From NCBI GenBank assembly GCA_031655335.1, contig CP134226.1, positions 2,808,001-2,872,000 on the forward strand: DNA of 64,000 nucleotides, read 5' to 3'. Position 1 is the stretch's first letter. Each line of letters begins with the position of its first letter. This document shows positions 23,955 to 32,848 of the stretch, in pieces. The position numbers were made by a program, and so were the translations under genes. The notes beneath the pieces were generated by a model that was not told the origin of the DNA, searched no databases, and saw only the letters and a list, made by a program, of their open reading frames with translations. Source of the stretch: Thalassospiraceae bacterium LMO-SO8. Lineage in GTDB: Bacteria > Pseudomonadota > Alphaproteobacteria > Rhodospirillales > Casp-alpha2.

Positions 23955-25556
23955 CTAAAACGCCGCCACTGAGCCGTCCGAACGCGGATCGGCGGCGCCT
24001 TCCAGCAGGCCCGAGGGATGGCGCACGATGGCGCCCGCATGGCCCATGAACTCCTCGAACGGCCCCACGACCTCCAGGTCGTGGCCAGCGGCCTTCAGCG
24101 CGTCGAGTACCGCTGGATCGAAACGATTTTCGATGCGCAGGTTCGTGGTCTCCGCCCCCCAGGTCCGTCCCAAAAGCCAACGCGGTGCCGTCACCGCTGC
24201 CTGCAGGTCCATGCCATGCAGAACGTGGCGCGCGAACACCATGGCCTGGGTCTGGGGCTGGCCCTCGCCGCCCATGGTGCCGTAGACCATGGTGCGGCCG
24301 TCGGCGAGCCTTCCCATGGCCGGCTGGATGGTGTGGAACGGCCGGCGGTGGGGCTTCAGAGTATTGAGTGCCTTGGGATCGAGGGAGAACGAGGTGCCCC
24401 GGTTCTGCCAGGTGATGCCCGTCTCCTCCAGCACCGTGCCGGAGCCGAATTCCCAATAGAGGCTTTGGATCATCGACACCGCCCGGCCTTCGCCGTCGAT
24501 GCAGCCGAACCACACCGTATCGCCGTTGGGGTCGGCGTCGGGCCAGGGCGCGGCCTTCTTGCGGTCGATGTTGCCAGCCATGGCGTCCAGGCTGTCCGCC
24601 TTCAGGAAATCCTTCGGGTCGGCGGCCATGTAGGCCGGGTCGGTGACGTATTTGTCGCGCACGCGGAAGGCCTGCTTGGTCGCCTCGACCAGGCCGTGCA
24701 CGAAATCGAAGCCTTCGGATTGATCGACCTTCAGGCGTTCGTACAAGGCGAGGATGATGAGCGACGCCAAGCCCTGGGTCGGCGGCGGCATGTTGTAGAT
24801 GGTATGCGGGCCGCAGGCGACGGACAGCGGCGCGAGTTCCAGCGCCTTGTGGCGTTCCAGGTCGGCGAGGGCAATCGGGCTGCCGGCCTTCTCCAGGTCG
24901 GCGGCGATGACCTGGGCGAGCGGGCCGCGGTAGAAACTGTCGAGGCCCTCGGTGCCCAGACGCTTCAGGGTTTCGGCCAGGGCCGGGAGTTTCAGCGTGT
25001 CGCCGATGTTGGGCGCGGTATGGCCGATGCCGCCCGGCAGAAAGGTCTCGGCGAAGCCGGGCACGCCGGTCATCTGGTCCTTCTTGGCGACCGTATTATG
25101 GTGCAGCGACGGCGTCACCGGCGCGCCGTGCTCGGCATAATGGCGGGCGTCTTCCAGCAGGCGGTCCAGCGGCAGTTTGCCGCCCCAGGTCGCCGAGATG
25201 CGCAGTGCCTCGGCCCAGCCGGACACGGCCCCGGCGACGGTCAGGGCGGCGAGGGGCCCGCGCTGCGGGATGGCGTCACCGTGCCCTGCCTTGGCGTAAA
25301 ACCCGGCGTCCGCCGCACCGGCGGCGGCGCCGCAGGCGTCGATGCCCACGGGCGGTTGTCCCGGTTGGGCGACCAGCCAGAAATTGTCACCGCCCAGGCC
25401 GTTCATATGGGGATAGACCACGGCGATGGTGGCGGCGGTGGCGACCATGGCCTCGATGGCGTTGCCGCCGTCCTGCAACACGCGCAACCCTGCCTGGGAT
25501 GCCAGATGATGGGGGGCGGTGACCATGCCGCGCCGGGCGGTCGGGGTGAAGATCAT
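23955..25556 (-). CDS. gamma-glutamyltransferase family protein (YwrD-like)
   Basis: A 533-residue Ntn-hydrolase precursor that self-cleaves to two subunits and transfers or hydrolyses gamma-glutamyl or related acyl groups. Seen: the N-terminal ASQAGLRVLQDGGNAIEAMV, the GLGGDNFWLV oxyanion region, the autocleavage nucleophile Thr in NGDTVWFGCID, then GRAVSMIQSLYWEFGSG and, near the end, MGGEGQPQTQ and the closing DPRSDGSVAAF. The DTV context is that of the YwrD-type branch rather than classical GGT. No signal peptide is visible, so it may be cytoplasmic. ATG 25556. It is convergent with the RidA gene and divergent from pntA. Confidence 0.9.
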   Translation of the reverse strand: MIFTPTARRGMVTAPHHLASQAGLRVLQDGGNAIEAMVATAATIAVVYPHMNGLGGDNFWLVAQPGQPPVGIDACGAAAGAADAGFYAKAGHGDAIPQRGPLAALTVAGAVSGWAEALRISATWGGKLPLDRLLEDARHYAEHGAPVTPSLHHNTVAKKDQMTGVPGFAETFLPGGIGHTAPNIGDTLKLPALAETLKRLGTEGLDSFYRGPLAQVIAADLEKAGSPIALADLERHKALELAPLSVACGPHTIYNMPPPTQGLASLIILALYERLKVDQSEGFDFVHGLVEATKQAFRVRDKYVTDPAYMAADPKDFLKADSLDAMAGNIDRKKAAPWPDADPNGDTVWFGCIDGEGRAVSMIQSLYWEFGSGTVLEETGITWQNRGTSFSLDPKALNTLKPHRRPFHTIQPAMGRLADGRTMVYGTMGGEGQPQTQAMVFARHVLHGMDLQAAVTAPRWLLGRTWGAETTNLRIENRFDPAVLDALKAAGHDLEVVGPFEEFMGHAGAIVRHPSGLLEGAADPRSDGSVAAF

Positions 25557-25691
25557 GGGAGGCCTTTCATCAACCTGGCGGAAATCGGGACGCTTTTAGC
25601 ATCTATTCCATAATGCGGAATGATTTCCATGTGATTTTCATTTCATGAAAAAGCTTTCCGACGCAGGATTTAAAGGCTGTGCGATACTTGT

Positions 25692-25730
25692 GCAAGCACG
25701 GTAGACACGTCATATACCGATGCTTGCAAG
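25692..25730. promoter_or_regulatory. inverted repeats upstream of the pnt operon
   Basis: In the 198-base gap before pntA, GCAAGCA (25692-25698) is repeated inverted as TGCTTGC (25721-25727). Each arm also sits within a shorter palindrome (CTTG-TG-CAAG at 25687-25696 and CTTGCAAG at 25723-25730). A further perfect palindrome TTTCATGAAA lies in the AT-rich part near 25642-25651. The position is suitable for an operator acting on pnt or the divergent gamma-glutamyltransferase gene; the regulator is unknown. Confidence 0.4.
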
Positions 25731-25754
25731 ACCAAGGGCTAGGGGACCAGAGCC

Positions 25755-27026
25755 ATGAAGATCGTAATTCCCAAGGAAACCCGGGCCGGAGAAACCCGCG
25801 TCGCCGCGTCGCCTCAGGTGATTCAGAAGCTGGTCGCCCTGGGCTATGACGTCGCCGTCGAGAAGGGCGCCGGCGAGGGGGCCAGCGTTTCCGACGACGT
25901 GTTCAAGGCCGCGGGCGCCTCGATCGCCACCGGCGCCGCCGTGAAAACCGCCGACATCGTGCTGATGGTCAATCCGCCGGCCACGTCCGGCGCCGACGCG
26001 CTGCCGGCCCAGATGAAGAAGGGCGCCGTGCTGATCTCGCAACTGGCGGCCCTGACCTCGCCCGACGATGTCGCCGCCTATGCCAAGGCCGGAATCACCA
26101 CCTTCGCCATGGAACTGGTGCCCCGGATTTCCCGCGCGCAGTCCATGGACGTGCTGTCGTCCCAGGCCAACCTAGCCGGCTACCGCGCCATTCTGGAGGC
26201 TGCCGCCGAATACGGGCGCGGCATCCCGATGATGATGACAGCGGCGGGCACCGTGCCGCCGGCCAAGGCCTTCATCATGGGAGTCGGCGTCGCCGGCCTG
26301 CAGGCCATCGCCACGGCCAAGCGTCTGGGCGCCGTCGTCACCGCGACGGACGTGCGTCCCGCGACCAAGGAGCAGGTCGAAAGCCTGGGCGGCAAGTTCC
26401 TGGTCGTCGATCCGGAAATGGAAAAGGACGCGCAGACCGAAGGCGGTTACGCCAAGGAAATGCCCAAGGAATATTACGACAAGCAGAAGCAGGTCGTCGC
26501 CGAGCACATCAAGAAGCAGGACATCGTCGTGACCACGGCGTTGATCCCGGGCCGCCCGGCGCCCAGGCTGATCACCAAGGAGATGGTCGCCAGCATGCAG
26601 GCCGGGGCGGTGATCGTCGATCTGGCGGTCGAAGCCGGCGGCAACTGCGAGCTGTCGGAACCGGGCAAGACCATCACCACGCCGAACGGGGTGAAGATCG
26701 TCGGCCTCTACAATCTGCCGGGCCGCCTAGCGCAGACCGCGTCGGACCTTTACGCCAAGAACCTGCTGAATTTCCTGACGCCGCTGACGGACAAGGAAAA
26801 GACCGGCACGCTGGCCATCGACTGGGACGACGAAATCGTCAAGGGCTGCTGCGTCACGCGCGACGGCGCGGTCGTGAACACGCGGGTCAAGGAGGCCATG
26901 GGCGCCAAGGCCCCGGCCGAAAAGAAGGCGCCGGCCAAGAAGGCCGCCGCCAAGAAACCTGCCGACAAGCCCGCTGAGACTTCCGACGGCGAAGGTGACG
27001 ACGCCGCCAAGGACAAGGGGAACTGA
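25755..27026 (+). CDS. pntA: NAD(P) transhydrogenase alpha subunit, part 1 (NAD-binding)
   Basis: The peripheral NAD(H)-binding domain of the proton-translocating transhydrogenase, which uses proton-motive force to make NADPH from NADH. Seen: the N-terminal [40 protein letters not shown], the Rossmann loop [19 protein letters not shown] and [20 protein letters not shown]. At 423 residues it lacks the membrane part, which is a separate gene as usual in alphaproteobacteria. The last ~45 residues form a Lys/Ala/Pro tail ([19 protein letters not shown]) ending acidic, longer than the usual linker. First of three tightly spaced genes. Confidence 0.96.
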   Translation: MKIVIPKETRAGETRVAASPQVIQKLVALGYDVAVEKGAGEGASVSDDVFKAAGASIATGAAVKTADIVLMVNPPATSGADALPAQMKKGAVLISQLAALTSPDDVAAYAKAGITTFAMELVPRISRAQSMDVLSSQANLAGYRAILEAAAEYGRGIPMMMTAAGTVPPAKAFIMGVGVAGLQAIATAKRLGAVVTATDVRPATKEQVESLGGKFLVVDPEMEKDAQTEGGYAKEMPKEYYDKQKQVVAEHIKKQDIVVTTALIPGRPAPRLITKEMVASMQAGAVIVDLAVEAGGNCELSEPGKTITTPNGVKIVGLYNLPGRLAQTASDLYAKNLLNFLTPLTDKEKTGTLAIDWDDEIVKGCCVTRDGAVVNTRVKEAMGAKAPAEKKAPAKKAAAKKPADKPAETSDGEGDDAAKDKGN

Positions 27027-27028
27027 CG

Positions 27029-27448
27029 ATGGATACCGCAACGATCGCCAAACAGGCGCAGGAGCTTGCCGCCGGCGCCGCGCAGCTTCTGGAGCAGACC
27101 CAGAAACTGGCCACGGACGCCGCCGCCGTCGTCGCCCAACAGGCCCCGGCCATGGGCGGGCACGACAGTTTCCTCGGCCTGTTCACGGTCTTCGTGCTGG
27201 CCTGCTTCGTCGGCTACTACGTGGTGTGGTCGGTGACCCCGGCCCTGCATTCGCCGCTGATGGGCGTGACCAACGCCATTTCATCGGTGATCATCGTCGG
27301 CGGCATTCTGGCGGCCGGGCCCGAGGGCATGGATTTTTCGTCCTGGATGGGCTTTTTCGCCATCACGCTGGCGTCGGTGAACATCTTCGGCGGCTTCATC
27401 GTGACGCAGCGAATGCTCGCCATGTTCAAGAAAAAAGAGAAGAAATAG
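27029..27448 (+). CDS. pntAB: NAD(P) transhydrogenase alpha subunit, part 2 (membrane)
   Basis: A 139-residue small membrane subunit that carries part of the proton channel. After an amphipathic, Ala/Gln-rich N-terminal region of about 45 residues come three or four hydrophobic helices ([59 protein letters not shown]) and a closing [14 protein letters not shown], the canonical end of PntAB. It starts two bases after pntA and ends 14 bases before pntB, so all three subunits are made from one transcript. Confidence 0.96.
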   Translation: MDTATIAKQAQELAAGAAQLLEQTQKLATDAAAVVAQQAPAMGGHDSFLGLFTVFVLACFVGYYVVWSVTPALHSPLMGVTNAISSVIIVGGILAAGPEGMDFSSWMGFFAITLASVNIFGGFIVTQRMLAMFKKKEKK

Positions 27449-27462
27449 GGGAGGCCTGAACA

Positions 27463-28857
27463 ATGACCGCAAGCTGGACGGGCTACGCCTATCTCATTTC
27501 CTCGGTGCTGTTCATTCTGGCGCTCCGGGGCCTGTCATCGCCGGTGACCGCGCGCCGCGGCAACATGATGGCCATCATCGGCATGGCCATCGCCATCGTC
27601 ACCACGCTGATGGATCCGGGCGTCATGTCCTTCGGCATGATCGTCCTGGCGATCCTCATCGGCGGCACCATCGGCACCGTCACGGCGCTGAAGATCCAGA
27701 TGACGGCCCTGCCGCAACTGGTCGCCGCCTTCCATTCCCTGGTCGGCATGGCGGCGGTGTTCGTCGCGACCTCGGCGCTGTTCAACCCCAAGGCCTATGG
27801 CCTGGGCGCGGTGGGTGAAATTCCGGGGGCGTCCCTGGTCGAAATGTCGCTGGGCACGGCGATCGGCGCGATCACCTTTTCGGGTTCGGTCATCGCCTTC
27901 GCCAAATTGCAGGGCATCATGTCGGGCGCGCCCATCACCTTTCCGGGGCAGCACAAGCTGAATGCCCTGGTCGGGCTCGCGATCCTGGCCCTGATCATCA
28001 CCTTCGTCGGCTCGGAATCCCATTCCGTCTACTGGGGCATCGTGGCGCTGTCGTTCGCCATCGGCTTCCTGCTGATCATCCCCATCGGCGGCGCCGACAT
28101 GCCCGTGGTCGTGTCCATGCTCAACTCGTACTCGGGCTGGGCGGCGGCCGGCATCGGCTTCACCCTGTCCAACCCGGCACTGATCATCACCGGCGCGCTG
28201 GTCGGCTCGTCCGGCGCGATCCTGTCCTACATCATGTGCAAGGGCATGAACCGCTCGATCATCAACGTGCTGCTGGGCGGTTTCGGCGGCGATTCCGGCG
28301 GGGCCGCCGCCGCCACGTCCAACGACGGCAAATCCGTGAAATCGGGTGCCGCCGACGACGCCGCCTTCATCATGAAGAACGCGTCCAAGGTCATCATCGT
28401 GCCGGGCTACGGCATGGCCGTGGCTCAGGCCCAGCACGCCGTGCGTGAAATGGCCGACCTGCTGAAGGCCGAGGGGGTCGAGGTCCGCTACGCCATTCAC
28501 CCCGTCGCCGGACGCATGCCGGGACATATGAACGTGCTGCTGGCCGAAGCCAACGTGCCCTATGACGAGGTGTTCGAACTGGAGGAGATCAACCATGAAT
28601 TCTCCACCGCCGACGTCGCCTACGTGATCGGCGCCAACGACGTGACCAACCCGACCGCCAAGACCGATCCGAAGAGCCCGATCGCCGGGATGCCGATCCT
28701 CGACGTGGAAAAGGCGGGCACGGTGCTGTTCATCAAGCGCGGCATGTCATCGGGCTATGCCGGGGTCGACAACCCCCTGTTCTTCGCCGACAACACCATG
28801 ATGCTGTTCGGCGACGCCAAGAAGATGACGGAAGAGATCGTCCAGGCGCTGGGTTGA
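27463..28857 (+). CDS. pntB: NAD(P) transhydrogenase beta subunit
   Basis: A 464-residue membrane subunit with about nine transmembrane helices (residues 1-270) and a C-terminal NADP(H)-binding domain. Diagnostic motifs: MTALPQLVAAFHSLVGMAAV, GADMPVVVSMLNSYSGWAAA, IIVPGYGMAVAQAQHAVREM (the GxGxxA/V loop of the NADP fold), HPVAGRMPGHMNVLLAEA, VIGANDVTNPTAKTDPKSPI and FIKRGMSSGYAGVDNPLF. Completes the pnt operon, which is followed by a strong hairpin terminator 32 bases after the stop. Confidence 0.97.
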   Translation: MTASWTGYAYLISSVLFILALRGLSSPVTARRGNMMAIIGMAIAIVTTLMDPGVMSFGMIVLAILIGGTIGTVTALKIQMTALPQLVAAFHSLVGMAAVFVATSALFNPKAYGLGAVGEIPGASLVEMSLGTAIGAITFSGSVIAFAKLQGIMSGAPITFPGQHKLNALVGLAILALIITFVGSESHSVYWGIVALSFAIGFLLIIPIGGADMPVVVSMLNSYSGWAAAGIGFTLSNPALIITGALVGSSGAILSYIMCKGMNRSIINVLLGGFGGDSGGAAAATSNDGKSVKSGAADDAAFIMKNASKVIIVPGYGMAVAQAQHAVREMADLLKAEGVEVRYAIHPVAGRMPGHMNVLLAEANVPYDEVFELEEINHEFSTADVAYVIGANDVTNPTAKTDPKSPIAGMPILDVEKAGTVLFIKRGMSSGYAGVDNPLFFADNTMMLFGDAKKMTEEIVQALG

Positions 28858-28888
28858 TCCGCGTTCCCGCAATTCGCAAGATCGCGTA

Positions 28889-28924
28889 GGGTCGGCGGCC
28901 ACCAGGCTGCCGGCCCTTCGTTTT
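28889..28924 (+). terminator. intrinsic terminator of the pnt operon
   Basis: GGGTCGGCGGCC (28889-28900) pairs with GGCTGCCGGCCC (28905-28916), twelve pairs including two G-T wobbles, around an ACCA loop, and is followed by TTCGTTTT. It lies 32 bases after the pntB stop on the same strand. Confidence 0.85.
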
Positions 28925-28956
28925 GCCTGATGCCCGTCTTTCCCCGCCGTTTCATT

Positions 28957-29000
28957 GCCGGTTCGGCAAGAAAGCGGGGCCGGTTCGGCAAGAAAACGGG
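28957..29000. repeat. 22-base tandem duplication
   Basis: Two abutting copies of a 22-base unit beginning GCCGGTTCGGCAAGAAA (28957-28978 and 28979-29000) differ at one base (G to A in AAAGCGGG/AAAACGGG). The GCCG-GTT-CGGC core in each copy is a small hairpin; the first extends to TTGCCG/CGGCAA. Located between the pnt terminator and the 3' end of convergent rpsU. No function known. Confidence 0.85.
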
Positions 29001-29056
29001 CGCGCAAGGGCTTAGCCCCGGCAGCGCCCGGTATTTCGGTGGATTTTGGAGAACGC

Positions 29057-29073
29057 GGCCCGCTCAGCGGGCC
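29057..29073 (-). terminator. hairpin after rpsU, probable weak terminator
   Basis: On the reverse strand GGCCCGC-TGA-GCGGGCC forms a perfect seven-pair stem eight bases after the rpsU stop. The following bases (GCGTTCTCC) are only moderately T-rich, so termination strength is doubtful. Confidence 0.5.
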
Positions 29074-29080
29074 GGAGGGG

Positions 29081-29284
29081 CTAGAAGCCCTCGCGCTCGA
29101 TCCGCTTGCGCTCAAGCTTGCGCGCACGGCGCACGGCTTCGGCCTTTTCACGGGCCCGGCGCTCGGAGGGCTTTTCGTAGGAGCGGCGCAGCTTCATTTC
29201 GCGGAAGATGCCTTCGCGCTGCATCTTCTTTTTCAGGGCCTTGAGGGCCTGATCCACGTTGTTGTCTCGGACAATGACTTGCAC
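29081..29284 (-). CDS. rpsU: 30S ribosomal protein S21
   Basis: A 67-residue very basic small-subunit protein. The N-terminus [20 protein letters not shown] and the middle [20 protein letters not shown] are the classic S21 pattern. The start is GTG at 29284; AGGAG lies about 12 bases upstream, a long spacing. It is transcribed away from def, with which it shares a 184-base divergent promoter region. Confidence 0.97.
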   Translation of the reverse strand: MQVIVRDNNVDQALKALKKKMQREGIFREMKLRRSYEKPSERRAREKAEAVRRARKLERKRIEREGF

Positions 29285-29468
29285 GGTAAGGTCACGCTCC
29301 TAATCTTATAGTCAACAAAATCAATCGGACCTGTGCTATCACCTGTCCGGGAAGACGGGCTTCTATCACATAGATATCACCTTGTGAAGGAGCAAACGTG
29401 TTATTTCCCGGGGAGCCATCCGACGTCATAAAGGCGTCTTCACGCCCCGGATCAAGAGGATTTCAACG

Positions 29469-30047
29469 ATGGCCATTCTGAAAATCGCGCGCATGGGACA
29501 TCCGGTGCTGATGGGCATCGCCCAGCCGGTCGAAGACCCCAAGGATCCGCGCATTCACGGCCTGATCGCCGACATGGTCGAAACCATGGCCGACGCGCCG
29601 GGTATCGGCCTGGCCGCCCCCCAGGTTCATGTGCCGCTGCGCATCGTCGTGTTCCGGGTGCCCGGCGAGCGCTGCGAGGACAAAAAGGACGTGCCGCTGA
29701 CCGTGCTGGTCAATCCGGTGATCGAGGTCGTCGGCGATGCGGTCGAGGAAGGCTGGGAAGGCTGCCTGTCCCTGCCCGAGATGACCGGCCGGGTGCCGCG
29801 CCCGACCCATATCCGCTACCGCGCCCAGGGCCTGGACGGCAAGATTTTCGAGCGCGAGGCCAAGGGCTACCACGCCCGCGTGGTGCAGCACGAATGCGAC
29901 CATCTGGACGGAATCCTCTATCCCATGCGCATGATGGACCTCGCGACCTTCGGTTTTGCCGAGGAAATGGCCCGCGCTCCCCGCACGATCATGGCCGATG
30001 AGACCGGCGGCGAAGCCACCGACAGCGAAGACGGAGAAGCCGCATGA
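29469..30047 (+). CDS. def: peptide deformylase
   Basis: Removes the formyl group from the N-terminal Met of nascent proteins, a metal-dependent reaction. The 192-residue protein carries all three family motifs: GIGLAAPQV, EGCLSLPEM (metal Cys) and QHECDHLDG (HExxH metal site). A Gly/Asp/Glu-rich tail follows. The context PTHIRYRAQGLDGKIFEREA is normal for type I. Its stop overlaps the COQ9 gene by four bases (ATGA), so the two are coupled; the usual fmt partner is not here. Confidence 0.95.
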   Translation: MAILKIARMGHPVLMGIAQPVEDPKDPRIHGLIADMVETMADAPGIGLAAPQVHVPLRIVVFRVPGERCEDKKDVPLTVLVNPVIEVVGDAVEEGWEGCLSLPEMTGRVPRPTHIRYRAQGLDGKIFEREAKGYHARVVQHECDHLDGILYPMRMMDLATFGFAEEMARAPRTIMADETGGEATDSEDGEAA

Positions 30048-30751
30048 CCGCCCAAACGACGCGCATGACCGCCGAGGAAGCCCGCGCCCGCCACATGGCC
30101 CTGCGCGACCGCCTGATCGAGGCGGCTATGGAACACGTTCCCTTCGACGGCTGGTCGCGGAAGGCCCTGGAACGGGGGGCGGCGGACCTGGGTATGGGCC
30201 GGGCGGACGTCCTGCGCGCCTTTCCCGGCGGCATGGCCGACGCTGCCGACCATTTCGCGGACTGGTCCGACCGGCGCATGCTGGCGGAACTGGCCAAGGT
30301 CGACCTGGACGCGCTCAAGGTGCGGGAACGGGTGGCGCTCGGCGTGCGCCTGCGCCTGGAACTGAACGCCCCCTATCGGGAGGCCATGCGCCGGCTGCTG
30401 TCGTTCCTGGCCCTGCCGCAGAACGCCCCCCTGGCGGCGCGCATGACCTGGCGCACCTGCGACCATATCTGGCACGCGGCGGGCGACCGGGCGGCCGATT
30501 TCAACCATTACACCAAGCGGGGCCTGCTGGCCCCGGTCTATACCTCGACCATCCTGTACTGGCTGTCCGACACGTCGGACGGCTTCGCCGATACCTGGGG
30601 GTATCTCGACCGGCGTCTCGCCGATGTCCTGAAAATTCCCATGTACAAGGCCCGTGCGCAGCAGGCGTTGGGCCGCCTGCCGTCGCCGCTGGGCTTCCTC
30701 AAGCGCCTGAAGGCGGTCGCCACCCGTCCCGGACCCGGCCCGGCGGCCTGA
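30044..30751 (+). CDS. COQ9-family protein (ubiquinone biosynthesis)
   Basis: A 235-residue homologue of COQ9, a TetR-fold lipid-binding protein that presents ubiquinone intermediates to the hydroxylase COQ7 in mitochondria and many alphaproteobacteria. Seen: RDRLIEAAMEHVPFDGWSRK, then FPGGMADAADHFADWSDRRM, and the conserved Trp/His-rich MTWRTCDHIWHAAGDRAADF with NHYTKRGLLAPVYTSTILYW, the lipid-site signature. ATG 30044 overlaps the def stop; ATG 30065 (MTAEEARARH) is a possible alternative. Confidence 0.9.
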   Translation: MTAQTTRMTAEEARARHMALRDRLIEAAMEHVPFDGWSRKALERGAADLGMGRADVLRAFPGGMADAADHFADWSDRRMLAELAKVDLDALKVRERVALGVRLRLELNAPYREAMRRLLSFLALPQNAPLAARMTWRTCDHIWHAAGDRAADFNHYTKRGLLAPVYTSTILYWLSDTSDGFADTWGYLDRRLADVLKIPMYKARAQQALGRLPSPLGFLKRLKAVATRPGPGPAA

Positions 30752-30868
30752 CGCGGACCCCGTCGGGGCCGGATTTGCCGTATTATGGAAACCTTTCAGG
30801 CAGCGCCGCAGTCGGTTATGCTTTACCCAAGGGATTGATGGGGTTTCGAGCAAAAGGAGACGCGGGCC

Positions 30869-31729
30869 GTGAGCGCTGCGCAAATCGGTACATCCGCCGC
30901 CAATCCGGCCAACGGCCGGGTCTATCATCAGCGGGCCGCCGCCCCGCCGGTCAACTTGGCCAACCACTTCCTGGAATGCTGCAAGCTTAACCGCTATCTG
31001 ACCGTCGCCGACGGCCATCGCTTCGTCATTACCGAGGATTTCGCGCGCAACATCGCGATCCCCGCCGACGCGGCGGCCATGGCGGCGATCTATTCCCGCG
31101 ACAAGCTGGTCGCCCAGGCGGCGATCCTGCCGCTCGGCCAGTTGGCCAAGAAGCTGAAGAAAAAGCGCGACCGTGACGCCTATGAGCGCCTGTTCTCGCT
31201 GATCGAGGACCAGGCCCTGGACGAGCGGGTGCGCGACAGCGCCCATACCTTGCTGGAAAAAGGCTTCCGCGAGGCCGAAATCAAATCCATCGAGGCCGAA
31301 CTGAACGATCAGATGAGCCCCGCCCGGGCGCGCTATCGCGATTTCCTCGACCATGTCCGGCGCATGATGGATGGCGCCATGACGCCGGCGGCGTTCGTCG
31401 AGGAATTCAAGGCCTTCACCGCCGATGTCGCCGGGCGCCTGGATTTCGGCATCTACAGCTTCTGCCTGGACCGTCTGTTCGGCAGCCTGCGGATTCCGGC
31501 GGCGGTCAAACAGCTATTGGTCGGCGAACTGCTGGTGTTTCCGCCGCTGGTGCGGCGCGAACTGCTGACCAATATCCTGGTGTTTCCCGGTCAGACCGAA
31601 GATCTGAAGCGCTTCGTCAAGAACACGGTGCTGGCCGAACTGGGCCGTTCCGTCGCGGTCGAGATCGAATTGCTGGAAGCCTACCGGATGCGCCGCATCA
31701 CCCTGGACGATCTGGCCGGCACGGCCTGA
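30869..31729 (+). CDS. conserved protein of unknown function
   Basis: A 286-residue protein, largely helical and soluble, without signal peptide or membrane helix. The start is a GTG at 30869 with AGGAG nine bases upstream. Noticeable segments are the basic AKKLKKKRDRDAYERLFSL, the acidic helical middle, and a C-terminal region rich in Leu/Val/Phe (LLVGELLVFPPLVRRELLTN, then RFVKNTVLAELGRSVAVEIE). I recognise no domain. It is 117 bases after COQ9 and convergent with purK. It looks like a lineage-restricted conserved protein; function unknown. Confidence 0.7.
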   Translation: MSAAQIGTSAANPANGRVYHQRAAAPPVNLANHFLECCKLNRYLTVADGHRFVITEDFARNIAIPADAAAMAAIYSRDKLVAQAAILPLGQLAKKLKKKRDRDAYERLFSLIEDQALDERVRDSAHTLLEKGFREAEIKSIEAELNDQMSPARARYRDFLDHVRRMMDGAMTPAAFVEEFKAFTADVAGRLDFGIYSFCLDRLFGSLRIPAAVKQLLVGELLVFPPLVRRELLTNILVFPGQTEDLKRFVKNTVLAELGRSVAVEIELLEAYRMRRITLDDLAGTA

Positions 31730-31745
31730 TCCCCGTTAGCACGCG

Positions 31746-32846
31746 TCACCCGTTGGGCAGCTTGCCCTTGGGGTAGAGCCGGTTGACGTGGCCCATCTTG
31801 CGGCCGGGCCGGGCTTCGGCCTTGCCGTAAAGGTGCAGGCGGGCCCCCGGGTCGGCCAAAAGATCGGGCCAGCCGTTCACGGCATCGCCGATCAGGTTCT
31901 TCATGACCGCGTCGTGGTGGCAATCGATCGACCCCAGCGGCAGGCCACAGACCGCCCGCACCAGTTGTTCAAACTGGCTGGTGGCGCAGGCATCCATGGT
32001 CCAATGGCCGGAATTGTGGGGCCGGGGCGCCATTTCGTTGACCAGGATGCGCTGATCCCGGGTGACGAACATCTCGACCGCCAACAGGCCGACAAGGTCC
32101 AACGCATCGGCCAGATCGTGGGCGATGGCCACGGCCTGATCGGCCAGGCCGTCCGGCAGACGGGCCGGGGCCATGGTGGTGTCCAGGATATGGTTGACGT
32201 GGCGGTTTTCGACCGCCGGATAGGTCCCCCAGCCGCCGTGGGGGGAGCGGGCGGTGATCACGGAAATCTCGCAGTCCAAATCGACGAAGGCTTCGAGGAT
32301 GCCGATCTCGGCGCCCATTTCCGCCCAGGCGGCGTCGTAATCGCAATCGGGGGCGATCAGCACCTGGCCTTTGCCGTCGTATCCCATGCGTGACGTCTTG
32401 AGCACGGCCGGGCGGCCGATCTCGTCCGCCGCCTTGGCCAGGTCGCCGGCCGAGGCGACCCGCCGGTAGGGCGTGGTCGGCGCCGTCTTGTTGATGAATT
32501 CCTTTTCCAGAAGTCGATCCTGGGCGATGGCCAGGCATTGCGGGCCGGGCCGCACCAGGGCGTGATCGGCCAGGAATTCGGCGCTGTCCGCCGGCACGTT
32601 CTCGAACTCGAAGGTCACCACGTCGACGGCTTCGGCGAAGGATTTCAGGGCGGCGCGGTCCTGATAATCGGCGATGGTCGCCGCCGCCGATACCTGAATG
32701 CCCGGCGAATCCGTTTCCGGCGTGAAGATGTGGCAGCGATAGCCGAGCCGGGCCGCCGCCAGGGCGGTCATGCGGCCAAGCTGGCCGCCGCCCATAATGC
32801 CGATGGTGCTGCCGGGCGGCAGCGGATGGACGGAACGAGGAGCCAT
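31746..32846 (-). CDS. purK: N5-carboxyaminoimidazole ribonucleotide synthase
   Basis: Carboxylates aminoimidazole ribonucleotide with ATP and bicarbonate in purine synthesis. The 366-residue ATP-grasp protein starts at ATG 32846 (MAPRSVHPLPPGSTIGIMGG); the open frame continues over purE but that part is a shadow. Seen: GIMGGGQLGRMTALAAARLG, FEFENVPADSAEFL, KTSRMGYDGKGQVL, EAFVDLDCEISVI, and EMAPRPHNSGHWTMDACATS, the PurK signature. It begins two bases beyond the TGA of purE (ends 32849), so the pair is a coupled operon purE-purK. Confidence 0.96.
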   Translation of the reverse strand: MAPRSVHPLPPGSTIGIMGGGQLGRMTALAAARLGYRCHIFTPETDSPGIQVSAAATIADYQDRAALKSFAEAVDVVTFEFENVPADSAEFLADHALVRPGPQCLAIAQDRLLEKEFINKTAPTTPYRRVASAGDLAKAADEIGRPAVLKTSRMGYDGKGQVLIAPDCDYDAAWAEMGAEIGILEAFVDLDCEISVITARSPHGGWGTYPAVENRHVNHILDTTMAPARLPDGLADQAVAIAHDLADALDLVGLLAVEMFVTRDQRILVNEMAPRPHNSGHWTMDACATSQFEQLVRAVCGLPLGSIDCHHDAVMKNLIGDAVNGWPDLLADPGARLHLYGKAEARPGRKMGHVNRLYPKGKLPNG

Positions 32847-32848
32847 GG

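Noticed and set aside
23955-25556. Gamma-glutamyltransferase with a broken nucleophile (DTVW instead of TTHY)
   Set aside because: The single Thr in the GDTV context is the normal form of the YwrD-like branch.
25755-27448. pntA/pntAB split read as a frameshifted single gene
   Set aside because: Separate alpha-1 and alpha-2 genes are the normal arrangement in alphaproteobacteria, and each has its own start.
28957-29000. Possible CRISPR or IS end from the 22-base repeat
   Set aside because: Only two abutting copies, no spacer, no target-site duplication, no transposase.
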